Part shown: one piece after another, positions 36,905-45,948 of the stretch
Position numbering within the stretch: position 1 is the first letter of the stretch
Layout: the number at the start of each line of letters is the position of its first letter
NCBI RefSeq assembly: GCF_010500815.1
Contig: NZ_JAAAMG010000001.1
Location: forward strand, 248,001-312,000
Origin: Jiella pacifica
Lineage (GTDB): Bacteria; Pseudomonadota; Alphaproteobacteria; Rhizobiales; Rhizobiaceae
Reading direction: 5' to 3'
DNA length: 64,000 nucleotides
Notes under the pieces: model-generated
What the model saw: the letters and a program-made list of their open reading frames with translations, nothing else
Told to the model about the DNA's origin: nothing
The model's database searches: none
Translations under genes and position numbers: made by a program

Positions 36905-37921
36905 CGGCATCTTGCGGCGGCGGCCGAAGACGGTCTGCTGTCCGGCGGTCGCAGGGCGGCGCTGAGCTTCCGGGGCGTACAGCGGCTGGTGCTCGGCCTG
37001 CGGCGGTATCCGACTGGCGGCAAGGGCGGGAACATCGCTCACGCCGAGTGCGGCGGCGGATCTTTCGATCGAGAGGTCCTCGTAATGGCGGCGCAACTGC
37101 GCAAAGGCGGCGACGTCGCACCCAGCCGTCCGATGCACCATCATCATGACAGTCATGGCGTCGGCGACCGTCAGGCCCAGAAGTTTGAGTGCGGCGGCGA
37201 GCGGCGTGCCGTCGCCGTCCATCGCGAACGTCTCGACGGTGGCTGCCGGCAGCTTCAGCGACGAGGCGATCAAGGTGAGGGCGCGATCGGGCCTGCCGGC
37301 GCGCGCCTCGCGCAGCAGCGCAGCGGCGGTCCCCTCGACGCCCAGTGCTCGGGAAGCGCCGACCGGGGGCGTGTTCGGCGAGGAAGAGGAAGCCGGAAGC
37401 GGGCGCCGCGGCTTGGCCCGCACCAGGGCGCGAAGGGCGTCGCGGGCGGCCGCTGCGCTCTGCAGCGGCGGCTGAGCGGCGGCGTCTGCCAGTGAGTGCG
37501 ACCGACCTTGCGGCCGCGGCGTCCTGACCGGCAGCGCAGGACCCGGCCCATGCTGCCGCGGACCGGGGGCCGGAGCGGCATCCGGCGTCGCACCGATCGT
37601 CCTTGCGTCGTCCTTCGTCAGGCACGGGCTGGAGAACAGGAACGGAGCCGACACCTCCGCAGGTTCGACCAGCAGCAAGTCGACGACGGAACGCGGGACG
37701 TGTGGCGATGTGGCCAGCGATATCGCCAGCTGCCGCTTCGCTTCGAGCGACAGTTTCGCCCAGGTGGAGGTCACCAGCCGTGCGAAGTCGGCCGTGTGGG
37801 CCGGGCTCGGGCGATTGGAGGCGAGAAAGCTGGCGACCGCCGCCTCGACGATGGTGTCGAAGCCGACCTGCCCCCCGCGGGTTTCGAGCGTCCGGAAGAT
37901 GCGCGGCATCCTGTCGACCAT
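36875..37921 (-). CDS. DUF2336-like protein
   Basis: The 348-residue protein has an N-terminal helical part in the DUF2336 style (LSLEAKRQLAISLATSPHVP, then RSVVDLLLVEPAEVSAPFLF) and a C-terminal helical part (RALTLIASSLKLPAATVETF, ALKLLGLTVADAMTVMMMVH) joined by a ~90-residue Pro/Ala/Ser-rich linker. DUF2336 proteins are alphaproteobacterial and poorly understood; some are regulators. ATG 37921 follows GGAG. It overlaps the 3' end of the convergent gene. Confidence 0.68.
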   Translation of the reverse strand: MVDRMPRIFRTLETRGGQVGFDTIVEAAVASFLASNRPSPAHTADFARLVTSTWAKLSLEAKRQLAISLATSPHVPRSVVDLLLVEPAEVSAPFLFSSPCLTKDDARTIGATPDAAPAPGPRQHGPGPALPVRTPRPQGRSHSLADAAAQPPLQSAAAARDALRALVRAKPRRPLPASSSSPNTPPVGASRALGVEGTAAALLREARAGRPDRALTLIASSLKLPAATVETFAMDGDGTPLAAALKLLGLTVADAMTVMMMVHRTAGCDVAAFAQLRRHYEDLSIERSAAALGVSDVPALAASRIPPQAEHQPLYAPEAQRRPATAGQQTVFGRRRKMPSAIVSRNGR

Positions 37922-38088
37922 GTCGCTCCGTTGAAACTTGCTCTGACGTCGGCCGACAGTGCTCCGGCCGGTTTCCGATCCTGCGCGGCGAGTGCCGCCG
38001 GCAATCGGTAACAACGGGTTCCGGAGCGTTGCCGCGACGTCACGTCGAGGTGATCTCGAAGACTTTGGATAGGTTTAGGCAAGATTCC

Positions 38089-38104
38089 TTAGCAAGCTGT
38101 TAAC
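38089..38104. promoter_or_regulatory. near-consensus CtrA box
   Basis: TTAG-CAAGCTG-TTAAC differs from TTAA-N7-TTAAC at one base. It lies between the divergent DUF2336 gene (185 bases away) and a small rightward gene (77 bases away). Confidence 0.35.
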
Positions 38105-38180
38105 CCTCGGGGGATGTTCTGTGAGCATCCGTGTGGGGCGTGACGAGGATCGCCGGAGCGCAGCCGAGGAGGGGAAGCAG

Positions 38181-38405
38181 ATGGGCAGGGTGGTGTGGCT
38201 GAAGAAACGCTATGAGGGCCCGGAGAGGGCTGAAGGGCGAAGCGAAGTCCCGGGGCGATGCGCCGAGATCGTCATCCTCCCCTGCATTCGCTACGAGCGG
38301 CCCGAGGGGCGGCCGTTCCCGGCGGGCGCGGGGTCGACATCGCCTCATCAAGGCAAGGCTGCGTCGCACTACGGCGCCTCGACCCGCGAACCGAAAGCCG
38401 TCTGA
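38181..38405 (+). CDS. small hypothetical protein
   Basis: The 74-codon frame encodes MGRVVWLKKRYEGPERAEGR followed by a hydrophobic strand CAEIVILPCIRYERPEGRPF, a layout seen in short conserved alphaproteobacterial proteins. AGGAGGGGAAG precedes the ATG. The C-terminus is not conserved-looking and the call depends mainly on the ribosome binding site and that core strand. Confidence 0.42.
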   Translation: MGRVVWLKKRYEGPERAEGRSEVPGRCAEIVILPCIRYERPEGRPFPAGAGSTSPHQGKAASHYGASTREPKAV

Positions 38406-38520
38406 CACCTCGGCATGACAGCCGCCATGGATGGAGCGAAGCCGGGCTTCTCCGAGCGAGGCGGCGAGAAAGCGGCTGGGGCCTGCCGGGCACATTCGGT
38501 GCCGCTCGGCATCAAGGGGA

Positions 38521-39162
38521 TCAGCCGCCGCCCGTCGCCGGGGACTCGCGAGAGAACGCATCGCTGGAGAGGGTGCCGTCGCCTGCCACGGGATCGCAGC
38601 GGATCGAAGAAACGAAATCGTCGACCTCCGGGCGCTTGCTCTCCTCGTCGACCAGAACTCTGATCGTCATGTAGCCCTCGGTCATTTCGACCTCGACGGG
38701 AATCTGCGTCTGCGGCGCGTCCTCGCTCGCCGACCTGTCGACGAGCTGCTCTCTCGTTCCGACCATGAGATCGAGGACCTTGTCGACTGCCGAGCGGTCG
38801 TTGATGCTGTAGAGATTGTCGCCGCGCCGATTGTAGATCGAGGCCGACCAGAACGCCCTGCCGGCCTCAAGAGCGTGGATCCGAACCGGGCCGTCGACGA
38901 GCGAGAAACGGCATCCGGCGGTGATGAAGGCGGGATCGACGAAGGCGAACTCGCCGGCGGGCGAATTCGTCGTGGTGACGAGCGCCGGATCGGGGCTCGT
39001 CGTCAGTGCCTCGACGCGGACCACCTGATCGGGCCCGCCGATGTCGGCGAGGCGGCTCCAACCGTTTCGCTTCGCGACGTCCGGCACGGTGAAGATCACC
39101 GCGATGTGGATCAGCCCGGCGCCCACGACGCCGATCAGGACCGCCAGGATCAGCTTACCCAT
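38521..39162 (-). CDS. DUF1254-like protein
   Basis: The 213-residue protein has one N-terminal membrane helix (LILAVLIGVVGAGLIHIAVI) and a DUF1254-type domain (VDPAFITAGCRFSLVDGPVR, FWSASIYNRRGDNLYSINDR). DUF1254 and DUF1214 are usually halves of one protein; here, as in other Rhizobiales, they are separate adjacent genes. It overlaps the end of the DUF1214 gene by 8 bases. Function unknown. Confidence 0.8.
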   Translation of the reverse strand: MGKLILAVLIGVVGAGLIHIAVIFTVPDVAKRNGWSRLADIGGPDQVVRVEALTTSPDPALVTTTNSPAGEFAFVDPAFITAGCRFSLVDGPVRIHALEAGRAFWSASIYNRRGDNLYSINDRSAVDKVLDLMVGTREQLVDRSASEDAPQTQIPVEVEMTEGYMTIRVLVDEESKRPEVDDFVSSIRCDPVAGDGTLSSDAFSRESPATGGG

Positions 39163-39739
39163 CGGAACAGGACTCCCGCCGGATCGTCGGCAGCGACAGG
39201 CTCGACGCGCCGCTCGCCGCGCTCGCCGGCGTGTCGTAGAGCGACAGCACCAAGGTCATCTCGCCCGAGCCCGCGGTCGCCAGCCAGTTGCCGGCCCGCG
39301 CGGAAGGCCCGACGGCGATCTCGAAGGAATTGTCCTCGTTGCGCATCAGATTGTTGGAGGTGAGCCAGCCGGGGCGTCCGGCGGAGGGCCGTATCAGCTG
39401 GCCTTCCGGGAGGTACGCGGCGAGGGTGAAGATCCGGGACGGCGGCGTCGTGCCGACCATCACGTAGGTGCATTCGCGACGCAGCGGGCGGCCGCGTTCG
39501 TCGCGGATGCTGCGGAACTGGATGCCTTCGCCGATGCCGAGGGTGAGATTGCCGACCATGGCAAGGCGCGCCTTGGAATAGGGGTCGGCATCGGGTGCGC
39601 CGGAAAAGGGGTTGGCCTGCCAATGGTCGACCACCACCGTGCCGATCTCGGACGACTGCTGGACGGCCCATTTGGCCGACCAGCCACCGAGATAGAGGGC
39701 AATGGCGACCGCGACCATGACGAGGACTGTGAAACGCAT
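39155..39739 (-). CDS. DUF1214-like protein
   Basis: The 194-residue protein has an N-terminal signal/anchor (FTVLVMVAVAIALYLGGW) and a DUF1214 domain with YSKARLAMVGNLTLGIGEGI, PSRIFTLAAYLPEGQLIRPS and GEMTLVLSLYDTP. It is the upstream partner of the DUF1254 gene and both products probably act together in the envelope. Function unknown. Confidence 0.82.
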   Translation of the reverse strand: MRFTVLVMVAVAIALYLGGWSAKWAVQQSSEIGTVVVDHWQANPFSGAPDADPYSKARLAMVGNLTLGIGEGIQFRSIRDERGRPLRRECTYVMVGTTPPSRIFTLAAYLPEGQLIRPSAGRPGWLTSNNLMRNEDNSFEIAVGPSARAGNWLATAGSGEMTLVLSLYDTPASAASGASSLSLPTIRRESCSDG

Positions 39740-39772
39740 CGGATCGCCCGGCGCTGGCTTTGAAAATTCGGG

Positions 39773-42010
39773 CTACTGGCTGCGGGCGGGCGCCGCCGCC
39801 CCGGCGGAGGACGCGGCCGACGCCAGCTGTTCGGGATCGAGCGGCTTCATCTGATCGAACTGCTCGGCGATGTCGGCAAGAACATCCTGGGTCTTGCGGG
39901 AGAGCGTCTCGGGGGCGGCCGGACCGGAACTGTCCCCACCGGCTTCCGCGACCTTGTCGCTCTTGGCGGGGAAGGGGTTCTCGATGAATGGAATCGGCTT
40001 CAGCTCGACGTTCTTGTGGGCCGCCTCCATGAAGCGCTGCCAGGTCAGCGCCGGCAGCGAGCCGCCGGTCAGGCGGTTGGTCGGGGCGAAGCTGTCGTTG
40101 CCGAACCAGACGGCGCCGACGTAATTGCCGGTGAAGCCGACGAACCAGCCGTCGCGATAGGACTGGGTGGTGCCGGTCTTGCCACCGACGCGGGTCATCG
40201 TGAGCTGCGCCTTGCGCGCGGTGCCGCGTTCGGTCACGCCGACGAGCATCTCGTTCATGTAGCCGGTCGCCTGTTCCGACAGGACGCGCTGGCGGGCGGG
40301 CATGTCGTGGCGGGCGTCCCAGAGCACCTTGCCGGACGGGTCCATCAGCTGCTGGATGGCATGGCGGTTGGGGTTCATGCCGCCATTGGCGAAGACGGTA
40401 TAGGCGGTCGCCTGATCCATCACCGTCACCTCGCTGGTGCCGAGCGCCATGGTCTTGTCGCCGCGCAGATTCGATTCGATGCCCATGGCCTTGGCGGTCT
40501 TCACCGTGTTGTCGAAGCCGACCTTCTGGTAGAGCTTGACTGCCGGCACGTTGAGCGAACGGGCCAGAGCGTTGGCGAGCGTCACCCGGCCGGCGAAGGA
40601 GCGACCGTAGTTCTGCGGCGACCACTTGCCGATGGTGAGTGGGCTGTCGACGATCGTATCCGACGGCTTCATGCCCTCCTGCATGGCGGTCGCATAGACA
40701 TAGACCTTGAAGGACGAGCCGGGCTGGCGCAGCGCCCGCGTCGCGCGGTTGAACTGCGAGACACCGTAGTCGCGGCCGCCGACGATCGCCCTGACGCTGC
40801 CGTCGGAGGCGAGCACCACCATCGCCGCCTCGCCGACGTCGTAGGTCTTGCCGTATTGGCGAAGGTTGTATTCCACCGCCTCGTCGGCGAGCTTCTGCAG
40901 GTCGAGATCGATGGTCGTGCGGGCGGTGAAGTTGCGCTGCTTCATGCCGCTCTTCTGGGCGATGCGCTGTACCTCTTCGAAGGCGTAGTCGAGAAAGTAG
41001 TCCGGCGAGGGGGTGGAGGAGCGGTCGATCGCCGTCGCCGGCTGGCGCCGCGCGGCGATCACCTGGCCCTCGGTCAGGAAGTTCGCCTGGACCATGTTGG
41101 TCAAGACTTCGTTGGCGCGGGCCCGGGCCGCCGGCAGGTTGATGTGCGGGGCGTATTTCGCCGGCGCCTTGAACAGGCCCGCCAGCATCGCCGCCTCGGC
41201 CAGCGAGACGTCGCGGATGTTCTTGCCGAAATAGAACTCGGAGGCCGCCGCCGCCCCGAAGCTGCCGCCGCCCATATAGGCGCGGTCGAGATACATCGCG
41301 AGAATCTGCCGCTTGGAGTAATGCGATTCGAGCCACAAAGCGAGAAACGCTTCCTTGATCTTGCGATCGAGGCTTCGCTCGTTGGTCAGGAACAGGTTCT
41401 TGGCGAGCTGCTGGGTCAGCGTCGAGCCGCCCTGGACGACGCCGCCGGCCTGGGCGTTGACGGTCATGGCGCGCATCAGGCCCAGGAAGTCGATGCCGAA
41501 ATGATCGAAGAAGCGGCGGTCCTCCGTGGCGAGCAGCGCCTTGATGAAGCTGTCCGGCATCTCGTCGATCGGCACCGCGGCGGCGCGCAGGATGCCGCGC
41601 CGGCCAATCTCCTCGCCATGCTTGTCGAGGAACTGCACCGAATAGTCGCTCTCCTGCGGCAGGCCGTTCCTGGTCATCTTGATCGCCGGTTGGGCGAGCG
41701 CGAAGAGAATGACGAAGCCGACGAGGCCGAGCGTCAGCCCCTCGCAGGCGACTTCCACCAGCACCCGGTTGACGCCGCGGGCGCGGAACTTGCGCGAGAC
41801 GATAGTGACGCCTTCCCACCAGGCGACGAAAGCGTGATAGGCCCGCCAGATGCTCGAATCGATCCAGGCATCGACCTCGATGAGGCGCGAGGGCTGCCGG
41901 CGCTTTCGGGGTAGATTCGTCTCGTTCTGCACGGCCCAGCCAATCGTATCGAGCCACGCGCACAGGACGGGCGCGCCGACTGCGCTCCCTCCCACGACCA
42001 CCATGGCCAT
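39773..42010 (-). CDS. class A penicillin-binding protein (PBP1A family)
   Basis: The 745-residue bifunctional enzyme polymerises and cross-links peptidoglycan. After a membrane helix (about 85-110) comes the GT51 glycosyltransferase domain with ATEDRRFFDHFGIDFLGLMR, GGSTLTQQLAKNLFL and KEAFLALWLESHYSKRQILA. The transpeptidase domain has the active-site SxxK in QPGSSFKVY (about residue 445), SLN in ARSLNVPAVK and KTG in VGGKTGTTQSYRDGWFVGFT. The true start could be any of several codons up to 42010; the first ~40 residues are not conserved-looking. Confidence 0.91.
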   Translation of the reverse strand: MAMVVVGGSAVGAPVLCAWLDTIGWAVQNETNLPRKRRQPSRLIEVDAWIDSSIWRAYHAFVAWWEGVTIVSRKFRARGVNRVLVEVACEGLTLGLVGFVILFALAQPAIKMTRNGLPQESDYSVQFLDKHGEEIGRRGILRAAAVPIDEMPDSFIKALLATEDRRFFDHFGIDFLGLMRAMTVNAQAGGVVQGGSTLTQQLAKNLFLTNERSLDRKIKEAFLALWLESHYSKRQILAMYLDRAYMGGGSFGAAAASEFYFGKNIRDVSLAEAAMLAGLFKAPAKYAPHINLPAARARANEVLTNMVQANFLTEGQVIAARRQPATAIDRSSTPSPDYFLDYAFEEVQRIAQKSGMKQRNFTARTTIDLDLQKLADEAVEYNLRQYGKTYDVGEAAMVVLASDGSVRAIVGGRDYGVSQFNRATRALRQPGSSFKVYVYATAMQEGMKPSDTIVDSPLTIGKWSPQNYGRSFAGRVTLANALARSLNVPAVKLYQKVGFDNTVKTAKAMGIESNLRGDKTMALGTSEVTVMDQATAYTVFANGGMNPNRHAIQQLMDPSGKVLWDARHDMPARQRVLSEQATGYMNEMLVGVTERGTARKAQLTMTRVGGKTGTTQSYRDGWFVGFTGNYVGAVWFGNDSFAPTNRLTGGSLPALTWQRFMEAAHKNVELKPIPFIENPFPAKSDKVAEAGGDSSGPAAPETLSRKTQDVLADIAEQFDQMKPLDPEQLASAASSAGAAAPARSQ

Positions 42011-42117
42011 TTGCGGCCGCGACTTGTGCGGCCATCGATGTCATCTTACGTCGTCCCCAAGCGCGGTTATAGGTCGAGGCCGCGGAAAATTCTTCAAATT
42101 CACCGCATGGTTTCCCG

Positions 42118-42672
42118 ATGTCCGACGGCTTATCCGATCACGATCCCGTGCCCTACTGGAAGGCGAAGTCTCTCGAGGAGATGTCGCCCGACGAGTGGGA
42201 GCGGCTCTGCGACGGCTGCGGGCGCTGCTGTCTCAACAAGCTGGAGGACTGGGACACCGGCGAGATCGCCTGGACCGACGTCGCCTGCCGGCTGCTCGAC
42301 GGCCATGCCTGCCGCTGCCGGCAATATGAGACCCGGCACGAGGTGGTGCCGGACTGCGTCGGCCTGACGCCGGAGGCCGTGCGCTCGCTTACCTGGCTGC
42401 CGCCCTCCTGCGCCTACCGGCTCGTTTCCGAGGGGCGGGACCTCTATTGGTGGCACCACCTCGTCTCTGGCGACCGCGACACAGTGCACCAGGCCGGCGT
42501 GTCCGTGCGCGACCGGACGGTGAGCGAGGAGGGCATGGAACTGCAGGATTACGAGGACCACCTGGCGGATTGGCCGGGGGAGGACGTGGACGCGCTGGAG
42601 GCGGCGGAGGACGATGGGACCGAGCAGGCTGGTCGTGCATCGTCAGAAAAGAGATATGAAAATATTCCTTGA
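42118..42672 (+). CDS. YcgN-family cysteine cluster protein (UPF0260)
   Basis: The 184-residue protein carries the Cys-rich signature [15 protein letters not shown] and further Cys in [20 protein letters not shown], typical of the YcgN/UPF0260 family; metal binding is likely but unproven. [20 protein letters not shown] and WWHHLVSGD are conserved. The last 30 residues are acidic and variable. It is the last host gene before the GTA-like cluster. Confidence 0.9.
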   Translation: MSDGLSDHDPVPYWKAKSLEEMSPDEWERLCDGCGRCCLNKLEDWDTGEIAWTDVACRLLDGHACRCRQYETRHEVVPDCVGLTPEAVRSLTWLPPSCAYRLVSEGRDLYWWHHLVSGDRDTVHQAGVSVRDRTVSEEGMELQDYEDHLADWPGEDVDALEAAEDDGTEQAGRASSEKRYENIP

Positions 42673-42697
42673 CTGCGTGACGGTCGTCGGGTAGGGT
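42669..42697 (+). promoter_or_regulatory. candidate promoter of the GTA-like cluster
   Basis: TTGACT is followed after exactly 17 bases by TAGGGT, giving a sigma-70-like pair with a good -35 and a poor -10 element, at the stop codon of the preceding gene and 120 bases before the first cluster gene. A terminator-like hairpin lies directly downstream. Confidence 0.35.
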
Positions 42698-42721
42698 TCA
42701 AACATCATCGAAAATCTGTTG

Positions 42722-42750
42722 GCGGCGCCGGGCAACCGGGGCCGCTTTTT
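42722..42750 (+). terminator. T-tailed hairpin in the leader of the GTA-like cluster
   Basis: A 10-bp stem (GCGGCGCCGG/CCGGGGCCGC with one G-G mismatch), loop GCAA, then TTTTT. It can end the YcgN-family transcript, or attenuate transcription entering the cluster if the promoter just upstream is real. Confidence 0.65.
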
Positions 42751-42815
42751 CGTTTCCGGTCCGGCGTGGCGGAGTTCGGCTGCGGCGGGGGAGGCGGCTG
42801 TGGTTCGGAGAGCGG

Positions 42816-43259
42816 ATGGCGGAGCTTTTGTCGGACCGGTTGTTCGCGCTGCTGATGCGCGAAGTGGAACGTCTGGAGAGAGAGGATAAGGACGACGGTC
42901 CTATATCGAGGGCGCGAGTCGACGACGATGCCGGTGCGCCGGCGGCGAGATCGAAGGCGCGGGGGAGCTTCAAGGAGCGGGCCGACGCGCTCAGCCTTCT
43001 GACGCGGACGCTGGAGAAGCTGCTGGAACTGCGCGTCCTGGAGGCCAGCGCTGGCCGGGACGACGAGACGGAGACGCTGCGCCTGCGCGAGGAATTCATG
43101 CGCCGGCTGCGCTCGCTGGATGCGCGGCGCATCGGCGGGCCGCGGCTGTTTGCCGGTGACGGCGAGACGGATCCGAAGCCAGCCACCGCCAAGACGACGA
43201 AGGGGCGCGGCCCCAAGCCGGGGCCGAAGGCCGCCGGCCGAGGCGCCGATGGCGGGTAA
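42816..43259 (+). CDS. GTA small terminase-like protein (g1)
   Basis: The 147-residue protein matches the first gene of alphaproteobacterial GTA clusters, shown in Rhodobacter to be a small terminase. It has a helical core (FKERADALSLLTRTLEKLLE, EEFMRRLRSLDA) and a Lys/Ala/Pro-rich tail (KTTKGRGPKPGPKAAG). Its role would be DNA engagement for packaging. ATG 42816 lies after GGAGAG; it overlaps the large terminase gene by 11 bases. Confidence 0.72.
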   Translation: MAELLSDRLFALLMREVERLEREDKDDGPISRARVDDDAGAPAARSKARGSFKERADALSLLTRTLEKLLELRVLEASAGRDDETETLRLREEFMRRLRSLDARRIGGPRLFAGDGETDPKPATAKTTKGRGPKPGPKAAGRGADGG

Positions 43260-44595
43260 CGGAGACGAGGAGCCGTTCGGCGAGGACGAGGGGCCACTGA
43301 CCGACACGGAGTTCTGGAGCGAGACGGACGAGCTGATCGGGCGCCAGAAGGGAGCGGTGCTGGAGCGCTCGGCGGTTCTTCCCTGGATCGACGTTGCTCG
43401 CCCCTCGCAGCTGCCGCCGCCGGGAGGCTGGCGGCAATGGCTGATCGTCGGCGGGCGGGGTTCCGGCAAGACGCGGGCGGGGGCCGAATGGATCAGGGCG
43501 ATGGCGGTGGGCGAGAGCCCGTTCGCCGACCGGCCGCATATGCGGATCGGCCTCCTCGCCGAGACGCTTGCCGACGCCCGGGAGGTGATGATCGACGGGG
43601 AAAGCGGGCTTCTCGCCGTCGCCGGCCATCCGCGTCCGGTCTTCGAGGCGAGCCGGCGGCGGCTGGTGTTTTCCAACGGGGCGATCGCGCAGATCTTTTC
43701 GTCCGAGGACCCGGACGCGCTGCGCGGCTATCAGTTCGATCTCGCCTGGGGCGACGAGCTGGCGAAATGGGTGCAGGGCGAGGCGTGTTTCGACAATCTG
43801 CAGCTGGCATTGCGGCTGGGGAAAAGCCCGCGGGCGCTGTTCACGACGACGCCGCGGCCGATCCCGCTCCTGAAGCGGCTGATGGCCGATCCGCAGACCG
43901 CGACGACGCACATGAAGACGGCGGAGAACGCCGGGAACCTCGCGCCGGGCTTCCTCGCCGCGATGAGCCAGCGCTATGGCGGCACACGGCTGGGCCGGCA
44001 GGAACTCGACGGCGAGATTCTCAGCGTCCGCGAGGACGCGCTGTTCGACATCGCGCGGATCGAACGCGAACGCTGCGACGCGCCGGGCGAGCTGGAGCGG
44101 ATCGTCGTCGCGATCGACCCACCGGCGACATCCACGAAGCGATCCGACGCCTGCGGCATCGTCGCGGCCGGGCGGGGCGCCGACGGGACGATCTACGTCC
44201 TTGCCGACAAGAGCCGGCGGCGGGCGAAGCCGCATGAATGGGCGGGGGCCGCGATCGGGCTCTACCAGGCGCTTCAGGCCGACCGGATCGTCGCCGAGGT
44301 GAACCAGGGCGGCGACATGGTCGAGGCGGTGATCCGGGCGGCAAGCCCCGACACGCCGTTCCAGGCCGTCAGGGCGAGCCGCGGCAAGTGGCTGCGGGCC
44401 GAGCCCGTCGCCGCGCTCTACGAACGGGGGCGGGTGCGCCATGCGGGACGGTTTCCCGAGCTCGAGGACGAGATGGCGGATTTCGGGGCGGACGGATTGT
44501 CGGGTGGGCGGTCGCCGGACCGGCTCGACGCGCTGGTCTGGGCGGTGAACGCGCTGGCCGGCGGTGGCGAGGCGCCGCGGATCCGGGGGCTTTGA
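43249..44595 (+). CDS. GTA large terminase, ATPase/nuclease (g2)
   Basis: The 448-residue packaging motor shows Walker A in LIVGGRGSGKTRAGAEWI (about residue 64) and the Walker B region in FDLAWGDELAKW (about residue 165). The C-terminal RNase H-like nuclease domain begins IVVAIDPPATSTKRSDACGI and continues DRIVAEVNQGGDMVE. I start at ATG 43249, just inside the 3' end of the preceding gene, because the longer frame reads as low-complexity Arg/Pro upstream. Confidence 0.9.
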   Translation: MAGNGDEEPFGEDEGPLTDTEFWSETDELIGRQKGAVLERSAVLPWIDVARPSQLPPPGGWRQWLIVGGRGSGKTRAGAEWIRAMAVGESPFADRPHMRIGLLAETLADAREVMIDGESGLLAVAGHPRPVFEASRRRLVFSNGAIAQIFSSEDPDALRGYQFDLAWGDELAKWVQGEACFDNLQLALRLGKSPRALFTTTPRPIPLLKRLMADPQTATTHMKTAENAGNLAPGFLAAMSQRYGGTRLGRQELDGEILSVREDALFDIARIERERCDAPGELERIVVAIDPPATSTKRSDACGIVAAGRGADGTIYVLADKSRRRAKPHEWAGAAIGLYQALQADRIVAEVNQGGDMVEAVIRAASPDTPFQAVRASRGKWLRAEPVAALYERGRVRHAGRFPELEDEMADFGADGLSGGRSPDRLDALVWAVNALAGGGEAPRIRGL

Positions 44596-44733
44596 GGGGG
44601 AGGGCGTTAGGCGCGGCGGGTGAGCGGTGTGTGCCGGTGAGGCCCGCCGCGCGCCGGGGCGCCCGCGCAGACGGACTACCGGCCGCGCAAATGGCCAGCT
44701 TCCGGAACGCATTCCAGAACATCGGAGCGACAC

Positions 44734-45948
44734 ATGGGACTTGCGGGAACGATCGCGGGCTGGCTCGGTGCGGCCTCCCGCCCGCCGGGCGAGGGTGCCC
44801 TTGCGGCGCCTGCCGAACGGAAATCCAGCGCCACGGTTGCCGGGACGCTGGTCTTTACCGGCGGCGGCGACGGGGGATGGGTCGAGCGCTCCTATGCGGC
44901 GCTGTCGCGGGCCGGCTTCATGCAGAACCCCGTCGCCTATCGTTCCGTCAGACTGATCAGCGAGGCGGCGGCGGCGATTCCGCTGCTGCTCCATGACGGT
45001 GAGAACGAGGTGACGGAACATCGGCTGCTGGAGCTGTTCAGGCGGCCGAACCCGATGACCGACGGGGCGGCCTTCGTCGAGGCGATCTGCGGCCATCTGC
45101 TCCTGTCCGGCAATGCCTATGTGGAGGCAGCGCTGATCGACGGCGAGGTGCGGGCGCTGCATCCGCTGAGGCCCGACAGGGTCCGGCTGATCGAGGGGGC
45201 GGACGGCTGGCCGGAGGCCTACGAATACCGGGTGGGGACGAGCGTCCGGCGGATTTCTGCGGAAGGTCCGGGCGGCGAGCCGGCGACGATCCTGCAGCTG
45301 GCGCTGTTTCATCCGCTTGCCGACCATCGCGGCTTTCCGCCGCTCGGCGCGGCGCAGAACGCCCTCGACCTCCACAATGCCGCGGCTCGCTGGAACCGGG
45401 CGCTCCTGGAGAATTCGGCTCGGCCCTCCGGGGCGCTGATCTACAAGGCCGAGGGCGGCGGCAACCTGTCGCCCGACCAGTTCGACCGGCTGAAGAGCGA
45501 GCTCGAGACCGGCTATTCCGGCGCGGCCCGGGCGGGCCGGCCGCTGCTGCTCGAAGGCGGGCTCGACTGGAAGGCGATGGCGCTGACGCCGAAGGACATG
45601 GACTTCATCGAGGCGAAGAACGGCGCGGCGCGGGACATCGCGCTGGCCTTCGGCGTGCCGCCGATGCTGCTCGGGATCCCAGGGGACCTCACCTACTCGA
45701 ACTATGCCGAAGCCAATCGCGGGCTCTACCGTCTGACCGTGCTGCCGCTGGTCAAACGGATCACCGGCGCGCTCGGCGCCTGGCTCGGCGCGCATCTCGG
45801 CGAGCCGGGGCTGAGGCTGTCGATCGATCTCGACGCCGTCGAGGGGCTTTCGGCGGAGCGCGAGGCGCTCTGGGCGCGGGTTGGGGCGGCGGAATTCCTG
45901 ACACGGGGCGAGAAGCGGGAGGCGGTCGGCTATGGCCGGGAGGATTGA
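44734..45948 (+). CDS. HK97-family portal protein (g3)
   Basis: The 404-residue protein forms the dodecameric DNA gate at the capsid vertex. Typical elements are NPVAYRSVRLISEAAAAIPL, LLLSGNAYVEAALIDGEVRA, ALHPLRPDRVRLIEG and FGVPPMLLGIPGDLTYSNYA. A GGAG Shine-Dalgarno precedes ATG 44734. The stop overlaps the protease start by 17 bases. The 138 bases between the terminase and portal genes hold no other gene. Confidence 0.92.
   Translation: MGLAGTIAGWLGAASRPPGEGALAAPAERKSSATVAGTLVFTGGGDGGWVERSYAALSRAGFMQNPVAYRSVRLISEAAAAIPLLLHDGENEVTEHRLLELFRRPNPMTDGAAFVEAICGHLLLSGNAYVEAALIDGEVRALHPLRPDRVRLIEGADGWPEAYEYRVGTSVRRISAEGPGGEPATILQLALFHPLADHRGFPPLGAAQNALDLHNAAARWNRALLENSARPSGALIYKAEGGGNLSPDQFDRLKSELETGYSGAARAGRPLLLEGGLDWKAMALTPKDMDFIEAKNGAARDIALAFGVPPMLLGIPGDLTYSNYAEANRGLYRLTVLPLVKRITGALGAWLGAHLGEPGLRLSIDLDAVEGLSAEREALWARVGAAEFLTRGEKREAVGYGRED

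Noticed and set aside
39150-42044. A 964-codon leftward frame in another phase of the penicillin-binding protein
   Set aside because: Arg/Pro/Gly-rich shadow; the phase with GT51 and transpeptidase motifs is the real gene.
43096-45795. An 899-codon leftward frame opposite the terminase and portal genes
   Set aside because: Antisense shadow of GTA genes with no recognisable motif.
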